This document shows, piece by piece, positions 1-8,149 of a DNA stretch of 36,037 bases. The notes under the pieces are model-generated. The model ran no database searches and was not told the origin of the DNA. It saw only the letters and a list, made by a program, of their open reading frames with translations. Each line of letters opens with the position of its first letter. Position 1 is the stretch's first letter. The position numbers and the translations under genes were made by a program. Origin of the DNA: Pseudobdellovibrionaceae bacterium (GTDB lineage Bacteria > Bdellovibrionota > Bdellovibrionia > Bdellovibrionales > UBA1609); NCBI GenBank assembly GCA_030591685.1, contig JAUVAX010000026.1:1-36037 (forward strand), read 5' to 3'.

Positions 1-2
1 AC

Positions 3-905
3 AATAATTTTGAAGTTCTCTTTGTAGCTGCTGGGTACGCTTTTACATGTGTTATAGTAAAGGGCAAAAACGAGGCCTATATAGGATCAGGGGCATTAAA
101 GTGTTTTGGTAATAATGATTACAAACAGCTCGGTGTGAGCACAAGCCAGGTGGCCTCGACTTATAGGCCACGAGCTGTCCCGGGCCTTGGCGCAGGAGTT
201 ACTGATGTGGCTTTAGGAGAGGGCTCCTCTTGTGCCATTAAAAATGGTGGTGTTTGGTGTTGGGGGAGAAATAACTTTGGTCAACTAGGAAGGGGTTCAT
301 CAGGTGGTTCAGATGCAACTCCAGTGCTGATTGCCGAGTTAGGTGAAGGAGTCACTGAAATTTCAGCGGGTCGGTATAATTTTTGTGCTTTACAAGAGAA
401 AAATAATTCTCAATTAGTTAAATGTTGGGGTCACAATAACTATGGCCAAGTTGGTAATGGGCCAACTTTAGACTCTGTAACAACCCCTTTGGTGACTATA
501 ACTGAGCCTTTAAATACAATTAAAAGCATAGCTCTTAGTGCTGAAAGCAGTTGTGCGACGTACTCAAATGGCTCAGCTCAATGCTGGGGGTTTAATTATT
601 ATGGACAATTAGCAAATGACATAACCCCTGGCCCTGTAACCCCTGGTAACTCTAATGATCCTATTCAATTAACCCCTACACTTGTCACTAAGGGGCTTAA
701 AAGCCCAGATGCGCCGCCATCACAAATTAGTGAAACTTATCCTTCAAAGGCTAATAATCGTTGTGCTCGATTTAATACAACTAATGGAAAAAAATTAGGT
801 TGCGTTGGGAGTAATGGAGCTATGCAACTAGGTAATGGTCTTTCAGCTTTATCTGACCCCGATTATAATCGTTTTTTTGATGGAAGAAGCAAGTGGGGGA
901 TGTAA
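3..905 (+). CDS. RCC1-repeat protein, C-terminal part (5' end outside window)
   Basis: The frame is open from the first full codon at position 3, so this is the 3' portion of a longer gene. It contains at least five RCC1-type blade signatures: CFGNNDYKQLG (outside the first ATG-like codon, near base 103), CWGRNNFGQLG, CWGHNNYGQVG, CWGFNYYGQLA and a degenerate CVGSNGAMQLG near the end. Each blade also carries a Cys about 10-15 residues before it (as in SSCAIKNGGVWCWG), the usual RCC1 pattern. RCC1 repeats fold as a seven-bladed propeller; in Bdellovibrio-like genomes such proteins are commonly exported or surface proteins rather than nucleotide exchange factors. The signal peptide, if any, is outside the window. 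The last blades are irregular, and the chain stops shortly after the fifth. Function unknown. Confidence 0.8.
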   Translation, partial: NNFEVLFVAAGYAFTCVIVKGKNEAYIGSGALKCFGNNDYKQLGVSTSQVASTYRPRAVPGLGAGVTDVALGEGSSCAIKNGGVWCWGRNNFGQLGRGSSGGSDATPVLIAELGEGVTEISAGRYNFCALQEKNNSQLVKCWGHNNYGQVGNGPTLDSVTTPLVTITEPLNTIKSIALSAESSCATYSNGSAQCWGFNYYGQLANDITPGPVTPGNSNDPIQLTPTLVTKGLKSPDAPPSQISETYPSKANNRCARFNTTNGKKLGCVGSNGAMQLGNGLSALSDPDYNRFFDGRSKWGM

Positions 906-913
906 GTCAACGG

Positions 914-932
914 GGTCACTCGTAGAGTGACC
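914..932 (+). repeat. perfect 8-bp hairpin after the RCC1 gene
   Basis: GGTCACTC, a three-base loop, then GAGTGACC, nine bases after the RCC1 stop codon. No T-run follows, so it is at best a weak or Rho-assisted terminator or an mRNA 3'-end stabiliser. Confidence 0.45.
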
Positions 933-996
933 TAAGCCCCTCCACTCAGCATAGGTACTAATTTTTGTAGACCTGAGTACTGACGCCTTACAACAG

Positions 997-1842
997 TCAC
1001 TCTATAGTTTTTGTAACTAAAGTATTTATAACTATGCCGGCACAGGTGGCGACGTTGAGCGAGTTTTTTTTGCCGTACAGTGGGACTCTTACAATGTGAT
1101 CAGCCTCAGTTAAAGTCTCCTTTGAAATCCCAAAACGCTCGTTACCAAAAATAACGGCTGTGGGGTGTGTTGGTATAAACGCCTCTAACGAGAGGGCGTT
1201 TTTAGCGGTCTCTATGGCGACAATTTCATACCCCTTAGCCTTTAGGTTTCTTATAAGTTCAGGTGTGTCCGGGCCTGGCTCCCAGGGTATGTTTTTTTCA
1301 GCCCCCATGGAGGACTTTAACACTTTTTCAGAATCAGGGGTCGCCGTGTAGCCCGATAAATACACCCGCTCTAAGTTAAAGCTTTCAGCTGTTCTGATGA
1401 TAGAACCCACATTAAAAGCTGAGCGTAAGTTCTCTAAAACAATAGAGATTTTAAAAGGAGTACTGGGGCTTAAAGTTTTGTCGTTAGTGTCTATCTGTTG
1501 GTCCAGGTCGGACTTGTTGAGCTCTCTTTTAAGAGGGGTCATTATGTGTTGGAGCTGATCGGGGTTACGAAGAGTCCCCTTAAGCCGAGTTAAACCGTAA
1601 AGGTGATGGGCATGGGCCTGATCTGTTAAGCCGCGAGTGGTGTCGTCTGTGGAGTCATCTACGGAATCATTTGTAAAATCGTTTGTGAAGTCCTGTAAAG
1701 ACTCTAGCTCGTCAAATAACTGCGAGAGCAAGAGGTCTTTTTTAAGCTCTTCGCCCCAGTGCTCTTTGGCTTGTAAGCAAAGAGCTAAGATGTATTCAAG
1801 TTTTAAAGTGTACTTGTTTTTAAACATATTTTCGGGGCTCAT
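997..1842 (-). CDS. SpoU/TrmH-family RNA 2'-O-methyltransferase
   Basis: The C-terminal half (residues about 130-281) carries the three SPOUT motifs in order: LENLRSAFNVGSIIRTAESF (motif 1, with the conserved Asn and Arg), AVIFGNERFGIS (motif 2) and VRVPLYGKKNSLNVATCAG (motif 3, SAM-binding knot). Family knowledge: these enzymes methylate ribose 2'-OH in tRNA or rRNA using SAM. The N-terminal 130 residues are not the usual substrate-binding domain; they are helical and contain a short acidic Asp/Thr/Ser tract (residues about 52-70) encoded by imperfect 12-bp repeats. The start lies 22 nt after the metG stop, so it is the second gene of a metG operon; there is no good Shine-Dalgarno, consistent with translational coupling. 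The exact RNA target cannot be told from the sequence. Confidence 0.85.
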   Translation of the reverse strand: MSPENMFKNKYTLKLEYILALCLQAKEHWGEELKKDLLLSQLFDELESLQDFTNDFTNDSVDDSTDDTTRGLTDQAHAHHLYGLTRLKGTLRNPDQLQHIMTPLKRELNKSDLDQQIDTNDKTLSPSTPFKISIVLENLRSAFNVGSIIRTAESFNLERVYLSGYTATPDSEKVLKSSMGAEKNIPWEPGPDTPELIRNLKAKGYEIVAIETAKNALSLEAFIPTHPTAVIFGNERFGISKETLTEADHIVRVPLYGKKNSLNVATCAGIVINTLVTKTIE

Positions 1843-1864
1843 AGTTAGGTTTAATTGTTTTTTT

Positions 1865-3520
1865 TTACGCCTTTGAGCTTTTACTTAATTCTTCTTGTAT
1901 CATGGTATCAAACTGTTTTTGCTCTAACCGCGTTGCTAGATGAGTATATGCGTTGATGGCTCTATTTTCTAAAACCTCTTGAGCACTGTTCCACGTAAAG
2001 GGTGTTTTTTCATTAAGTAGCGCCTCTACATTTTTAGAGTACTCAGGCATAACGGGCTTTAAATAAATAGCCATAATGCGAAACATATTTATTATGGTCG
2101 TTAGTATTTGTTTTGTTTTTATAGGGTCCGTTTTAATGAGCTTCCAAGGCTCGTGTTCGTCAAAATATTTATTGGCACCTTCGGCAATATCCCTGATTTC
2201 AATAATGGCTTTTGAGTACTCAAGGTTTTCAAAATGCTCAGCAATCACCTCTGATTTACTTTGCGCCCACTTAACCTTCTCTTGGCCTAAATCATCAAGA
2301 GTGCTTGTCGTGCCGTCGAGTTTTTTATTAAGCATTTGTGCCCCGCGAGAGGCCAGGTTAGTGATCTTACCTATAAGCTCCGAGTTTACTCGGCTTATAA
2401 AATCAGAAATATTAAGGTCAATGTCATCCACTCTGTTTGAGAGCTTACTGGCATAATAGTAACGTAAGTACATAGGGTCGACGTGTTTTAAATAAGTTCG
2501 GGCGTTGATAAAAGTCCCTTTAGATTTACTCATTTTTTCGCCATTTATTTTTACAAATCCATGCACATTAACCTTTGTGGGTAAATTATACTCGGCCGCT
2601 TTAAGCATTGCCGGCCAAAAAAGTGTATGAAAATAAATGATATCTTTACCGATAAAATGATGGATCTCAGCCTCAGGGTTTGACCAAAATTCTTTATAGT
2701 CCCTACCGTTTCGGTCACACCAGTTTTTAGTAGAAGATATGTACCCAATAGGGGCATCCACCCATACGTAAAAATATTTACCAGGGTGGCCGGGGATTTC
2801 AAAACCAAAGTAGGGGTCATCCCTTGAGATGTCCCAATCCCTGAGGTCTTCGCCAAACCACTCGAGCATTTTATTGTTGATTTCTTTTTGCGTATGCCCC
2901 GGGAGCCAGTCTTTTAAAAAGTCCTTATAATCATTAAGTTTAAAAAATATATGTTCACTGTCTCGTGTTGTGGGTGGGTTTTTACAAATAGAGCAATGAG
3001 GGTCTTTAAGATCACCTGGGGCATAGGTGGCCGCGCACACGTCACAAGAGTCCCCGTATTGCTCTTCGGCCCCGCATTTAGGGCACGTGCCCTTTACAAA
3101 GCGGTCGGGTAAAAACATTTTATCGTGCTCGCAATAGGCCTGTTTTATAGTCTTGAGTACAATGTGGTTTTTTTTCTTCATTTTTAAAAAAAACTCTTCG
3201 CTAAAAACCTTGTTTTCAGGAGAGTGGGTGGAGTAGAAGTTATCAAACTCCACTTGAAAGTCTGCCAAGTCAGCACTATGTCTCTCGTAGGCACCTTTAA
3301 TGAGTTCTTCAGGGGAGATATTTTGCGCCCGAGCACTAATCATTATAGGGGTGCCATGGGTGTCATCGGCACAAAAGTAACGGCACTCATGACCTCTCAT
3401 TTTTTGAAAACGGGTCCATATATCTGCCTGAACATACTCCAAGACATGCCCTAAATGGATCTCACCATTAGCATAGGGCAGGGCCGCAGTGACGAGGATT
3501 TTTCTTGGTGAAGAGCTCAT
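1865..3520 (-). CDS. metG: methionyl-tRNA synthetase
   Basis: Class I synthetase charging tRNA-Met. HIGH-type motif HLGH at residues 22-25 after the typical TAALPYANGEIHLGH opening; KMSKS at 329-333. A zinc knuckle is formed by C146, C149, C159 and C162, matching E. coli spacing, and a second Cys pair (C176, C179) follows, as in two-knuckle MetRS forms. At 551 residues it is the compact form without the C-terminal EMAP/tRNA-binding dimerisation domain found in the ~670-residue enzymes. The start is supported by an AAAGGAC Shine-Dalgarno a few bases upstream. It is followed closely by the SpoU methyltransferase, so two translation-related genes share a transcript. Confidence 0.96.
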   Translation of the reverse strand: MSSSPRKILVTAALPYANGEIHLGHVLEYVQADIWTRFQKMRGHECRYFCADDTHGTPIMISARAQNISPEELIKGAYERHSADLADFQVEFDNFYSTHSPENKVFSEEFFLKMKKKNHIVLKTIKQAYCEHDKMFLPDRFVKGTCPKCGAEEQYGDSCDVCAATYAPGDLKDPHCSICKNPPTTRDSEHIFFKLNDYKDFLKDWLPGHTQKEINNKMLEWFGEDLRDWDISRDDPYFGFEIPGHPGKYFYVWVDAPIGYISSTKNWCDRNGRDYKEFWSNPEAEIHHFIGKDIIYFHTLFWPAMLKAAEYNLPTKVNVHGFVKINGEKMSKSKGTFINARTYLKHVDPMYLRYYYASKLSNRVDDIDLNISDFISRVNSELIGKITNLASRGAQMLNKKLDGTTSTLDDLGQEKVKWAQSKSEVIAEHFENLEYSKAIIEIRDIAEGANKYFDEHEPWKLIKTDPIKTKQILTTIINMFRIMAIYLKPVMPEYSKNVEALLNEKTPFTWNSAQEVLENRAINAYTHLATRLEQKQFDTMIQEELSKSSKA

Positions 3521-3792
3521 AGGGGGTATTTGTCCTTTTTTTTAAATTTACGCACTTTTTAGCCCCTCCACTAACTGAAAGGCTCACTCTAAGTAACAAT
3601 TTTTGTAACTATGGTCCACGAATATACGCTTTTTGTCCTTAGTAAATACTGAAGCAAACTAGGGCTAAAATCAATAAAAATAAGTATAAACAGGCAGTTA
3701 CATGAATTCAGCCGGTTTCAACAGATCCTTCCCTCCTTGGCACTTTGTTTGCTTTATTTAAGCTTAAAGCCAGCCAATCTAAGGAGAACTAT

Positions 3793-4812
3793 ATGCGTAA
3801 ACATTCAGCCTCAATTTTTTTGTGGGTCCTATTACTAACCCCCGCATTTGCCTTTTCAGCGATTAAAACGGAGCTGAACTCAGAGATCAACAGTGCCATA
3901 AAAAAAGAAGCTCAGCTTAAAAAGAAGGCCAAAAGACTTTCAAAGCGCTCAAAAAAATTAAGAGCCCGAAAGTTAAGAGCCCAAAAATTAAACAAGAAAA
4001 AAAGACGAAGAGCCAAAAGAAAGTCTAATAAAAAAAGGGCCCGTAACTCCTCTGTATCTAAAATATCAGTTGCTAAAAAATCATCAGTAAAAGATTTTTG
4101 GGGTTTCACTTTCTATACAGAAAATTACAAGTCAGCAGCAGATCATGCGGCTAATTTATCAAGCTATAACCTGCTTATGCTTAAATATAATATAGACAAA
4201 GTGTCTTCAGCTACATTTTTAGAATCCTTTGTTTTTGACTGGGGTGAGTCTGGTACTTTTAGCCAAGGCGATGTGGCCTTTCAATATGATAGAAAACTAG
4301 GTAAAGCAGCGGGTTTAGATTTATCCACTCGTGCGAGGCTTTATGTGCCTGTGAGTGAGAGCAGCCAAGATTTAGGGCGCTATCAACTAAGGCTTTACGG
4401 TAATGCTGGTGGTGAAATATCCCCCATTTTAAGTTATAAATTTCAAACAAACCCTCGAATATACACGTACTCAGACCATGATGAGGGTCAGTTAACTCTA
4501 AAATGGATTAACGCGGCCTCATTAACATTAAAAGCCACAGATAAAATATCTCTAACAAGCTCTCTAGGGCACATTCATTATAGCAGAAACTCTGGGTTAA
4601 AGTACGAAGTCGATAAACCTATATATTTACTTGATGACCCGTATGATAATGATGACGCTATGTTCATTAGCCTTGAGGCAGGATTCGCGCTTGGGATCAC
4701 AAACTTCTCGCTAATGATCGAGCAGGAGAGAGACCTTAGAAGCTCAGAGTCTTCGTCACTTTTTGATGAGTCAGGAACCACATATTTTATGACCTTTAGT
4801 GTAAGCATTTAA
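3793..4812 (+). CDS. exported beta-rich protein with a strongly basic N-terminal segment (paralog of the next gene)
   Basis: The start at 3793 is chosen because AAGGAG lies at 3781-3786; an upstream in-frame start at 3745 has no such site. A signal peptide (MRKHSASIFLWVLL... ending near AFAFSA) is followed by about 65 residues made mostly of Lys and Arg (residues about 35-100), then a ~230-residue beta-strand-rich region resembling an outer-membrane barrel. That region is clearly related to the protein at 5122-6066: both contain a (R/V)xYxPxSE block, a P-R-(I/V)-Y-T-Y-S block followed by GQL, and a final LFDE..T-Y segment. The paralog lacks the basic stretch. It is monocistronic with a strong terminator. 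No database family recognised; the membrane location is inferred. Confidence 0.75.
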   Translation: MRKHSASIFLWVLLLTPAFAFSAIKTELNSEINSAIKKEAQLKKKAKRLSKRSKKLRARKLRAQKLNKKKRRRAKRKSNKKRARNSSVSKISVAKKSSVKDFWGFTFYTENYKSAADHAANLSSYNLLMLKYNIDKVSSATFLESFVFDWGESGTFSQGDVAFQYDRKLGKAAGLDLSTRARLYVPVSESSQDLGRYQLRLYGNAGGEISPILSYKFQTNPRIYTYSDHDEGQLTLKWINAASLTLKATDKISLTSSLGHIHYSRNSGLKYEVDKPIYLLDDPYDNDDAMFISLEAGFALGITNFSLMIEQERDLRSSESSSLFDESGTTYFMTFSVSI

Positions 4813-4868
4813 TAATTTTTAATTAAACACCACGCACCGCATTTATACCTTTCATTCGCTCGCTTTAG

Positions 4869-4898
4869 CCGACTTAGCGCACTAAGTCGGTTTTTTTT
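4869..4898 (+). terminator. Rho-independent terminator
   Basis: Perfect 9-bp stem CCGACTTAG / CTAAGTCGG with a CGCA tetraloop, followed directly by eight T. It ends the transcript of the basic exported protein gene. Confidence 0.93.
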
Positions 4899-5002
4899 AT
4901 AGTTTCTGCCCCTTCAGGCCCGATGAATATTAAATTATGTGACCATGGCTATAAGGGGCTCTTATGGCGCTATAAATATATAAGACAAATAAGTGTTTAT
5001 CA

Positions 5003-5031
5003 TTGATTGATGACTTTACTAGTTCTATATT
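5003..5031 (+). promoter_or_regulatory. candidate sigma70 promoter for the second barrel-like gene
   Basis: TTGATT (5003-5008), 17-bp spacer, TATATT (5026-5031). It lies 90 bp before the ATG of the gene at 5122, downstream of the preceding terminator. Located by inspection only. Confidence 0.45.
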
Positions 5032-5121
5032 GGCCCCAAAATTATGGCATTAAGTTTGCTTATCATAGCCTTAAAACAAATAAGCAGTGTCACTTTATAA
5101 ATACACCTCCGGGGGGGATCA

Positions 5122-6066
5122 ATGAAAAAACTACTACTAGCAGCGTTATTAATAAGCACATCGGTGTTTGCAGCAGAGAACAAGTCAAAACAAAAAGCCA
5201 GTGAGGTTAAAAAAGAAGCCAGTAAAATGAGCTTTAGTTTTTTATCTGAAGTTAATATAGATATGAAAGACATAAACAGAGGGCAAACAGACGCTTTATC
5301 GTCTTATAATGTTATTGGCTCTAGCTATAAATTAAATGAAAATGACTCTCTGGCTGTTAATCTTGTTTTTCAAACAGCTCGACCGAGCCTTAATTATGAG
5401 GGTGTTATTGATGAAATGGGTGTTGTTGCAAAACCTGGAGATAAAATTGATGACAAAAAATTAACGCTTACAAATACTCAAAAGTTTTCTTGGGGCGACT
5501 CTTATATAAAATACACTCGTGCTAAGTCATCCATTTTTGGTAAAGAGTACGTGGGCCAAATGCGAGTGTACTTACCACTTAGTGAACAAAGTGATTTAGT
5601 GGGTAAGTATCAAACTAGAGGGTATATGATTTTCTCTCAAGAGCTGAATAAAACCTTTTCAGTAGATTATATTATTAACCCAAGAGTTTATACTTATTCA
5701 AAAGATTCATCGGGGCAATTGTCTTTTATGGGGCTCTACTTAGCCTCTTTAAATCAAAAAATAAATGACTCGGTATCTTTATCTTATGCTTCGTATTTAC
5801 TTCAAAGGCATTATAATACAGGTAAGGCCCAGAGTTTAAGTGGCCTGAGTGCGGATGGGTCATATACAACTATTGAGTCTAAATACAGAGATGAGAACAC
5901 AATTTCTGAGATATACTTTAACTTAGCAGCCTCATTTAAATTAACTGACAAAGTTGGTTTTGATGTTTACATGGAGCAGCCTAGAAACTTTGCATCAACA
6001 AGTCGGTTTGTACTGTTTGATGAAGCCGATACTTATTATGGGTTTGTACTTAAAGCAAAACTATAA
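5122..6066 (+). CDS. exported barrel-like protein, paralog of the preceding gene
   Basis: 314 residues. A signal peptide (MKKLLLAALLISTSVFAAE, cleavage near residue 18) is followed by a short Lys-rich linker and then alternating hydrophobic/aromatic strands typical of a beta-barrel. Shared blocks with the preceding gene product include Y-L-P-L-S-E-Q-S-D-L-V-G-K-Y-Q, PRVYTYS..SSGQL and LFDEADTYYGF near the C-terminus, so the two arose by tandem duplication. The C-terminal residue is Leu rather than the Phe/Trp usual for BAM substrates. The ribosome site is unusual: a run of seven G (5111-5117) directly preceded by CACCTCC. Own candidate promoter upstream and own terminator downstream. Function unknown; outer-membrane location inferred. 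Confidence 0.75.
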   Translation: MKKLLLAALLISTSVFAAENKSKQKASEVKKEASKMSFSFLSEVNIDMKDINRGQTDALSSYNVIGSSYKLNENDSLAVNLVFQTARPSLNYEGVIDEMGVVAKPGDKIDDKKLTLTNTQKFSWGDSYIKYTRAKSSIFGKEYVGQMRVYLPLSEQSDLVGKYQTRGYMIFSQELNKTFSVDYIINPRVYTYSKDSSGQLSFMGLYLASLNQKINDSVSLSYASYLLQRHYNTGKAQSLSGLSADGSYTTIESKYRDENTISEIYFNLAASFKLTDKVGFDVYMEQPRNFASTSRFVLFDEADTYYGFVLKAKL

Positions 6067-6092
6067 ACTTATAAAAATTAAAATATAAATTT

Positions 6093-6124
6093 AAAAAGGG
6101 CCCTGAAATAGGAGCCCTTTTTTT
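6093..6124 (+). terminator. Rho-independent terminator
   Basis: AAAAAGGGC ... GCCCTTTTT stem with one mismatch and a short loop, running into TTTT, 27 bp after the stop codon of the second barrel-like gene. Confidence 0.85.
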
Positions 6125-6504
6125 ATTAAAAACATAGAATTGAATATTATAATAAAAACTTAAATTAAACCTCATCTAACGACCGGGTACTCACAGTGAC
6201 CCCATCTAAGTCATCTCATTTAATAGATGTTAAATGAAAGGGGACAAATAAACCGGCTCTAAAACAGCTTATTTGACTGCACGTAAAAGATTTTTAGTTG
6301 GGCTTAATGCCATGGATCTAAAAATACATACAAGCCCTTAGGCCCTTTTAGCGTATCAATCTCGCTTTTTAACAGGTCGTTTTAGATAAAAATTCCAAAA
6401 AAATAGTGTTAAATTTTCTAAAACGCTCCTCAAAGGGCTTAGCTCTTTGAGGGTTTCTTAACCTGTAGTAAAGGTAATATTAACAAATCATAAAGAGGGC
6501 ATAA
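6125..6504 (+). other. intergenic region with two hairpins ahead of the exported-protein gene
   Basis: No plausible gene. It holds a perfect 8-bp stem TCATTTAA / TTAAATGA with a six-base loop at 6216-6237, and a stronger hairpin CCTCAAAG ... CTTTGAGG (6428-6452, with an inner GC/GC pair) 52 bp before the GTG start at 6505. Neither is followed by a clear T-run. They may form the 5' leader of the next mRNA or the tail of an unseen transcript. Confidence 0.45.
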
Positions 6505-7548
6505 GTGAGAGTAATAATCCTGGTTTTAGTTGTTCTTATTACCTCAGATTTAATGGCTGCCAAGGGGGCAACCTGTTCTTCAATCTTTAAATTCACCCCA
6601 AAATTAACTCTAATTAAAACAGCCCCTAAAGAAAATAAATCTTTTTTTGATAAGTTGCCGCAAGTTGAGAAAGACCGGTTTTTTTCATTAACTCGTGAGC
6701 TATCCCCTGTATTAAGTTTATTTGATAATAATTTAAAAATGAAAAATAAAATCATCTCATACGCCACTATTAATGAGAGCTTATTTAGTATCATTCAAGA
6801 CATGGCTCATGTTAAAGACCTGGTAGATACTATTATTGAGATTAAACTTGATGAGGCAAACTTTGACGCCATTTATGCCGAAAAGCTAGAGCTCCTTAGC
6901 CAGCACGATGCGCCTAAAAGCACACCTCGGTTTAAAAATAGCAGCAATGTTTATGACTTAGAATTTTCAAAAAAGCCCCTGTCCCCACAAAAAGAGTATA
7001 TGTTAAGTTGGGAGTCTCGGAGTGATCAGCATATTAAAGCGTTTTTAGAGTTTATTGTAAACGAAACATCCGAAAAATTAATTCATGAAATTAATTTTGA
7101 GCAAGCTCTTGGTATGGACTTAGAATTAATTGTAGGCAATGCGGGTAACCTTTATAGAGTTCTCTCCTCTTACTTTGCGTTAGAAGGGCTTTTAAAGGCG
7201 ACCCTTTACTCGGGTAAATTGACAGAAGGCCCCCCCGCAAGCCGACCTGTAAATTTAAAGCTTATTAACGGTGACTATCAAAAATTATTAGAACTGGATG
7301 AGATTGTTTTAATATACGCCGCCAAATACACTTATTTTTCAAATAAAAGTGTACACTTGCTTTCTGAGATTTTTTCAAGCTCAGAGAAGTTTTATAACGA
7401 AGGTTTTATAGACGCAAAAGATCAACATGATTTACTTGTTTTACTAAGTAAATTTAATGCTTCAACACCTGAGTTTAAGATTAAAAATGTAAACACTTTT
7501 TTTGAAGGCCTGATCACTATAAATTATTTTTTAGTCGAACTTAAGTAG
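6505..7548 (+). CDS. exported protein of unknown function
   Basis: 347 residues from a GTG start with AGAGGG at 6494-6499. The N-terminus MRVIILVLVVLITSDLMAA is a signal peptide, with probable cleavage at AAK or MAA. The rest is mostly helical, polar and without recognisable motifs; a single Cys (residue 24) follows the signal but without a lipobox. The last 25 bp overlap tail to tail with the M23 peptidase gene on the other strand, so the two transcripts converge. No family recognised. Confidence 0.7.
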   Translation: MRVIILVLVVLITSDLMAAKGATCSSIFKFTPKLTLIKTAPKENKSFFDKLPQVEKDRFFSLTRELSPVLSLFDNNLKMKNKIISYATINESLFSIIQDMAHVKDLVDTIIEIKLDEANFDAIYAEKLELLSQHDAPKSTPRFKNSSNVYDLEFSKKPLSPQKEYMLSWESRSDQHIKAFLEFIVNETSEKLIHEINFEQALGMDLELIVGNAGNLYRVLSSYFALEGLLKATLYSGKLTEGPPASRPVNLKLINGDYQKLLELDEIVLIYAAKYTYFSNKSVHLLSEIFSSSEKFYNEGFIDAKDQHDLLVLLSKFNASTPEFKIKNVNTFFEGLITINYFLVELK

Positions 7549-8087
7549 GTATGTTTTTGACCCAACTGAGCCAAAGACCTAATAGAGGGCAAAAACTCTA
7601 TGGGGTTGACTGGTATTTTATTTTTTAAAAGTTCAAAGTGCAAGTGTACCCCTGAGGCACGCCCTGTGCGGCCCATTTTACCAATCAACTGACCCTGTGT
7701 AAGCTCTTGGCCTGTCCTAATGTGTATATTATTTAAATGAGCATAAAGTGTAGACCAAGCTTTTGTGTGCTGAATGAGTACCATTTTGCCGTAGCCTCTA
7801 AACCGGCTGCCGGCATATATTACAACGCCTTTTTCCACAGTGATTATTTTAGTTTTAAACGGGCCAGAGAGGTCAATGCCATCGTGAGCTGGGTTTTTAG
7901 GGGGTGCAAATTTTTGTGTTAAACGAGCCGAATCAAGAGGCCAAATAGGGTTAAAGTGCAACGATAAACCAGAGCCCTCAGTTTTATAATTTTTTAAAAA
8001 AGGTTTTGGGTCGCGCCAGGCCCCTTTAAAGGGGGTCGTGCACGAGATTAAGAGTAAAAATAATAGGTTTATTAACATAGTTTTCAC
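7524..8087 (-). CDS. M23-family metallopeptidase lipoprotein
   Basis: LytM/M23 domain at residues about 55-165 with the zinc and catalytic residues visible: H68 and D72 in HDGIDLSG, H117 in LYAHL, H148 and H150 in GVHLHFEL. All are present, so it should be an active peptidoglycan endopeptidase rather than an EnvC-like activator. The N-terminus MKTMLINLLFLLLISC is a lipoprotein signal with C16 as the lipidated residue, placing it in the periplasm on a membrane. The GTG start at 8087 keeps the Lys needed for export; an ATG three codons later would lose it. No clear Shine-Dalgarno. Compact (187 aa), without LysM or coiled-coil regions. Substrate not determinable. Confidence 0.88.
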   Translation of the reverse strand: MKTMLINLLFLLLISCTTPFKGAWRDPKPFLKNYKTEGSGLSLHFNPIWPLDSARLTQKFAPPKNPAHDGIDLSGPFKTKIITVEKGVVIYAGSRFRGYGKMVLIQHTKAWSTLYAHLNNIHIRTGQELTQGQLIGKMGRTGRASGVHLHFELLKNKIPVNPIEFLPSIRSLAQLGQKHTYLSSTKK

Positions 8088-8149
8088 TTTTTTAGTTTAG
8101 TACTAAATATAAAACATATAAAGTCGTGATTTTTTTTGAGCTGAGTACT

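Noticed and set aside
1637-1876. Plus-strand open frame over the methyltransferase N-terminus
   Set aside because: Ser/Lys-rich shadow of the acidic repeat on the other strand; no ribosome site.
5007-5204. Plus-strand open frame overlapping the second barrel-like gene start
   Set aside because: It is out of frame with a gene that has a clear signal peptide and promoter.
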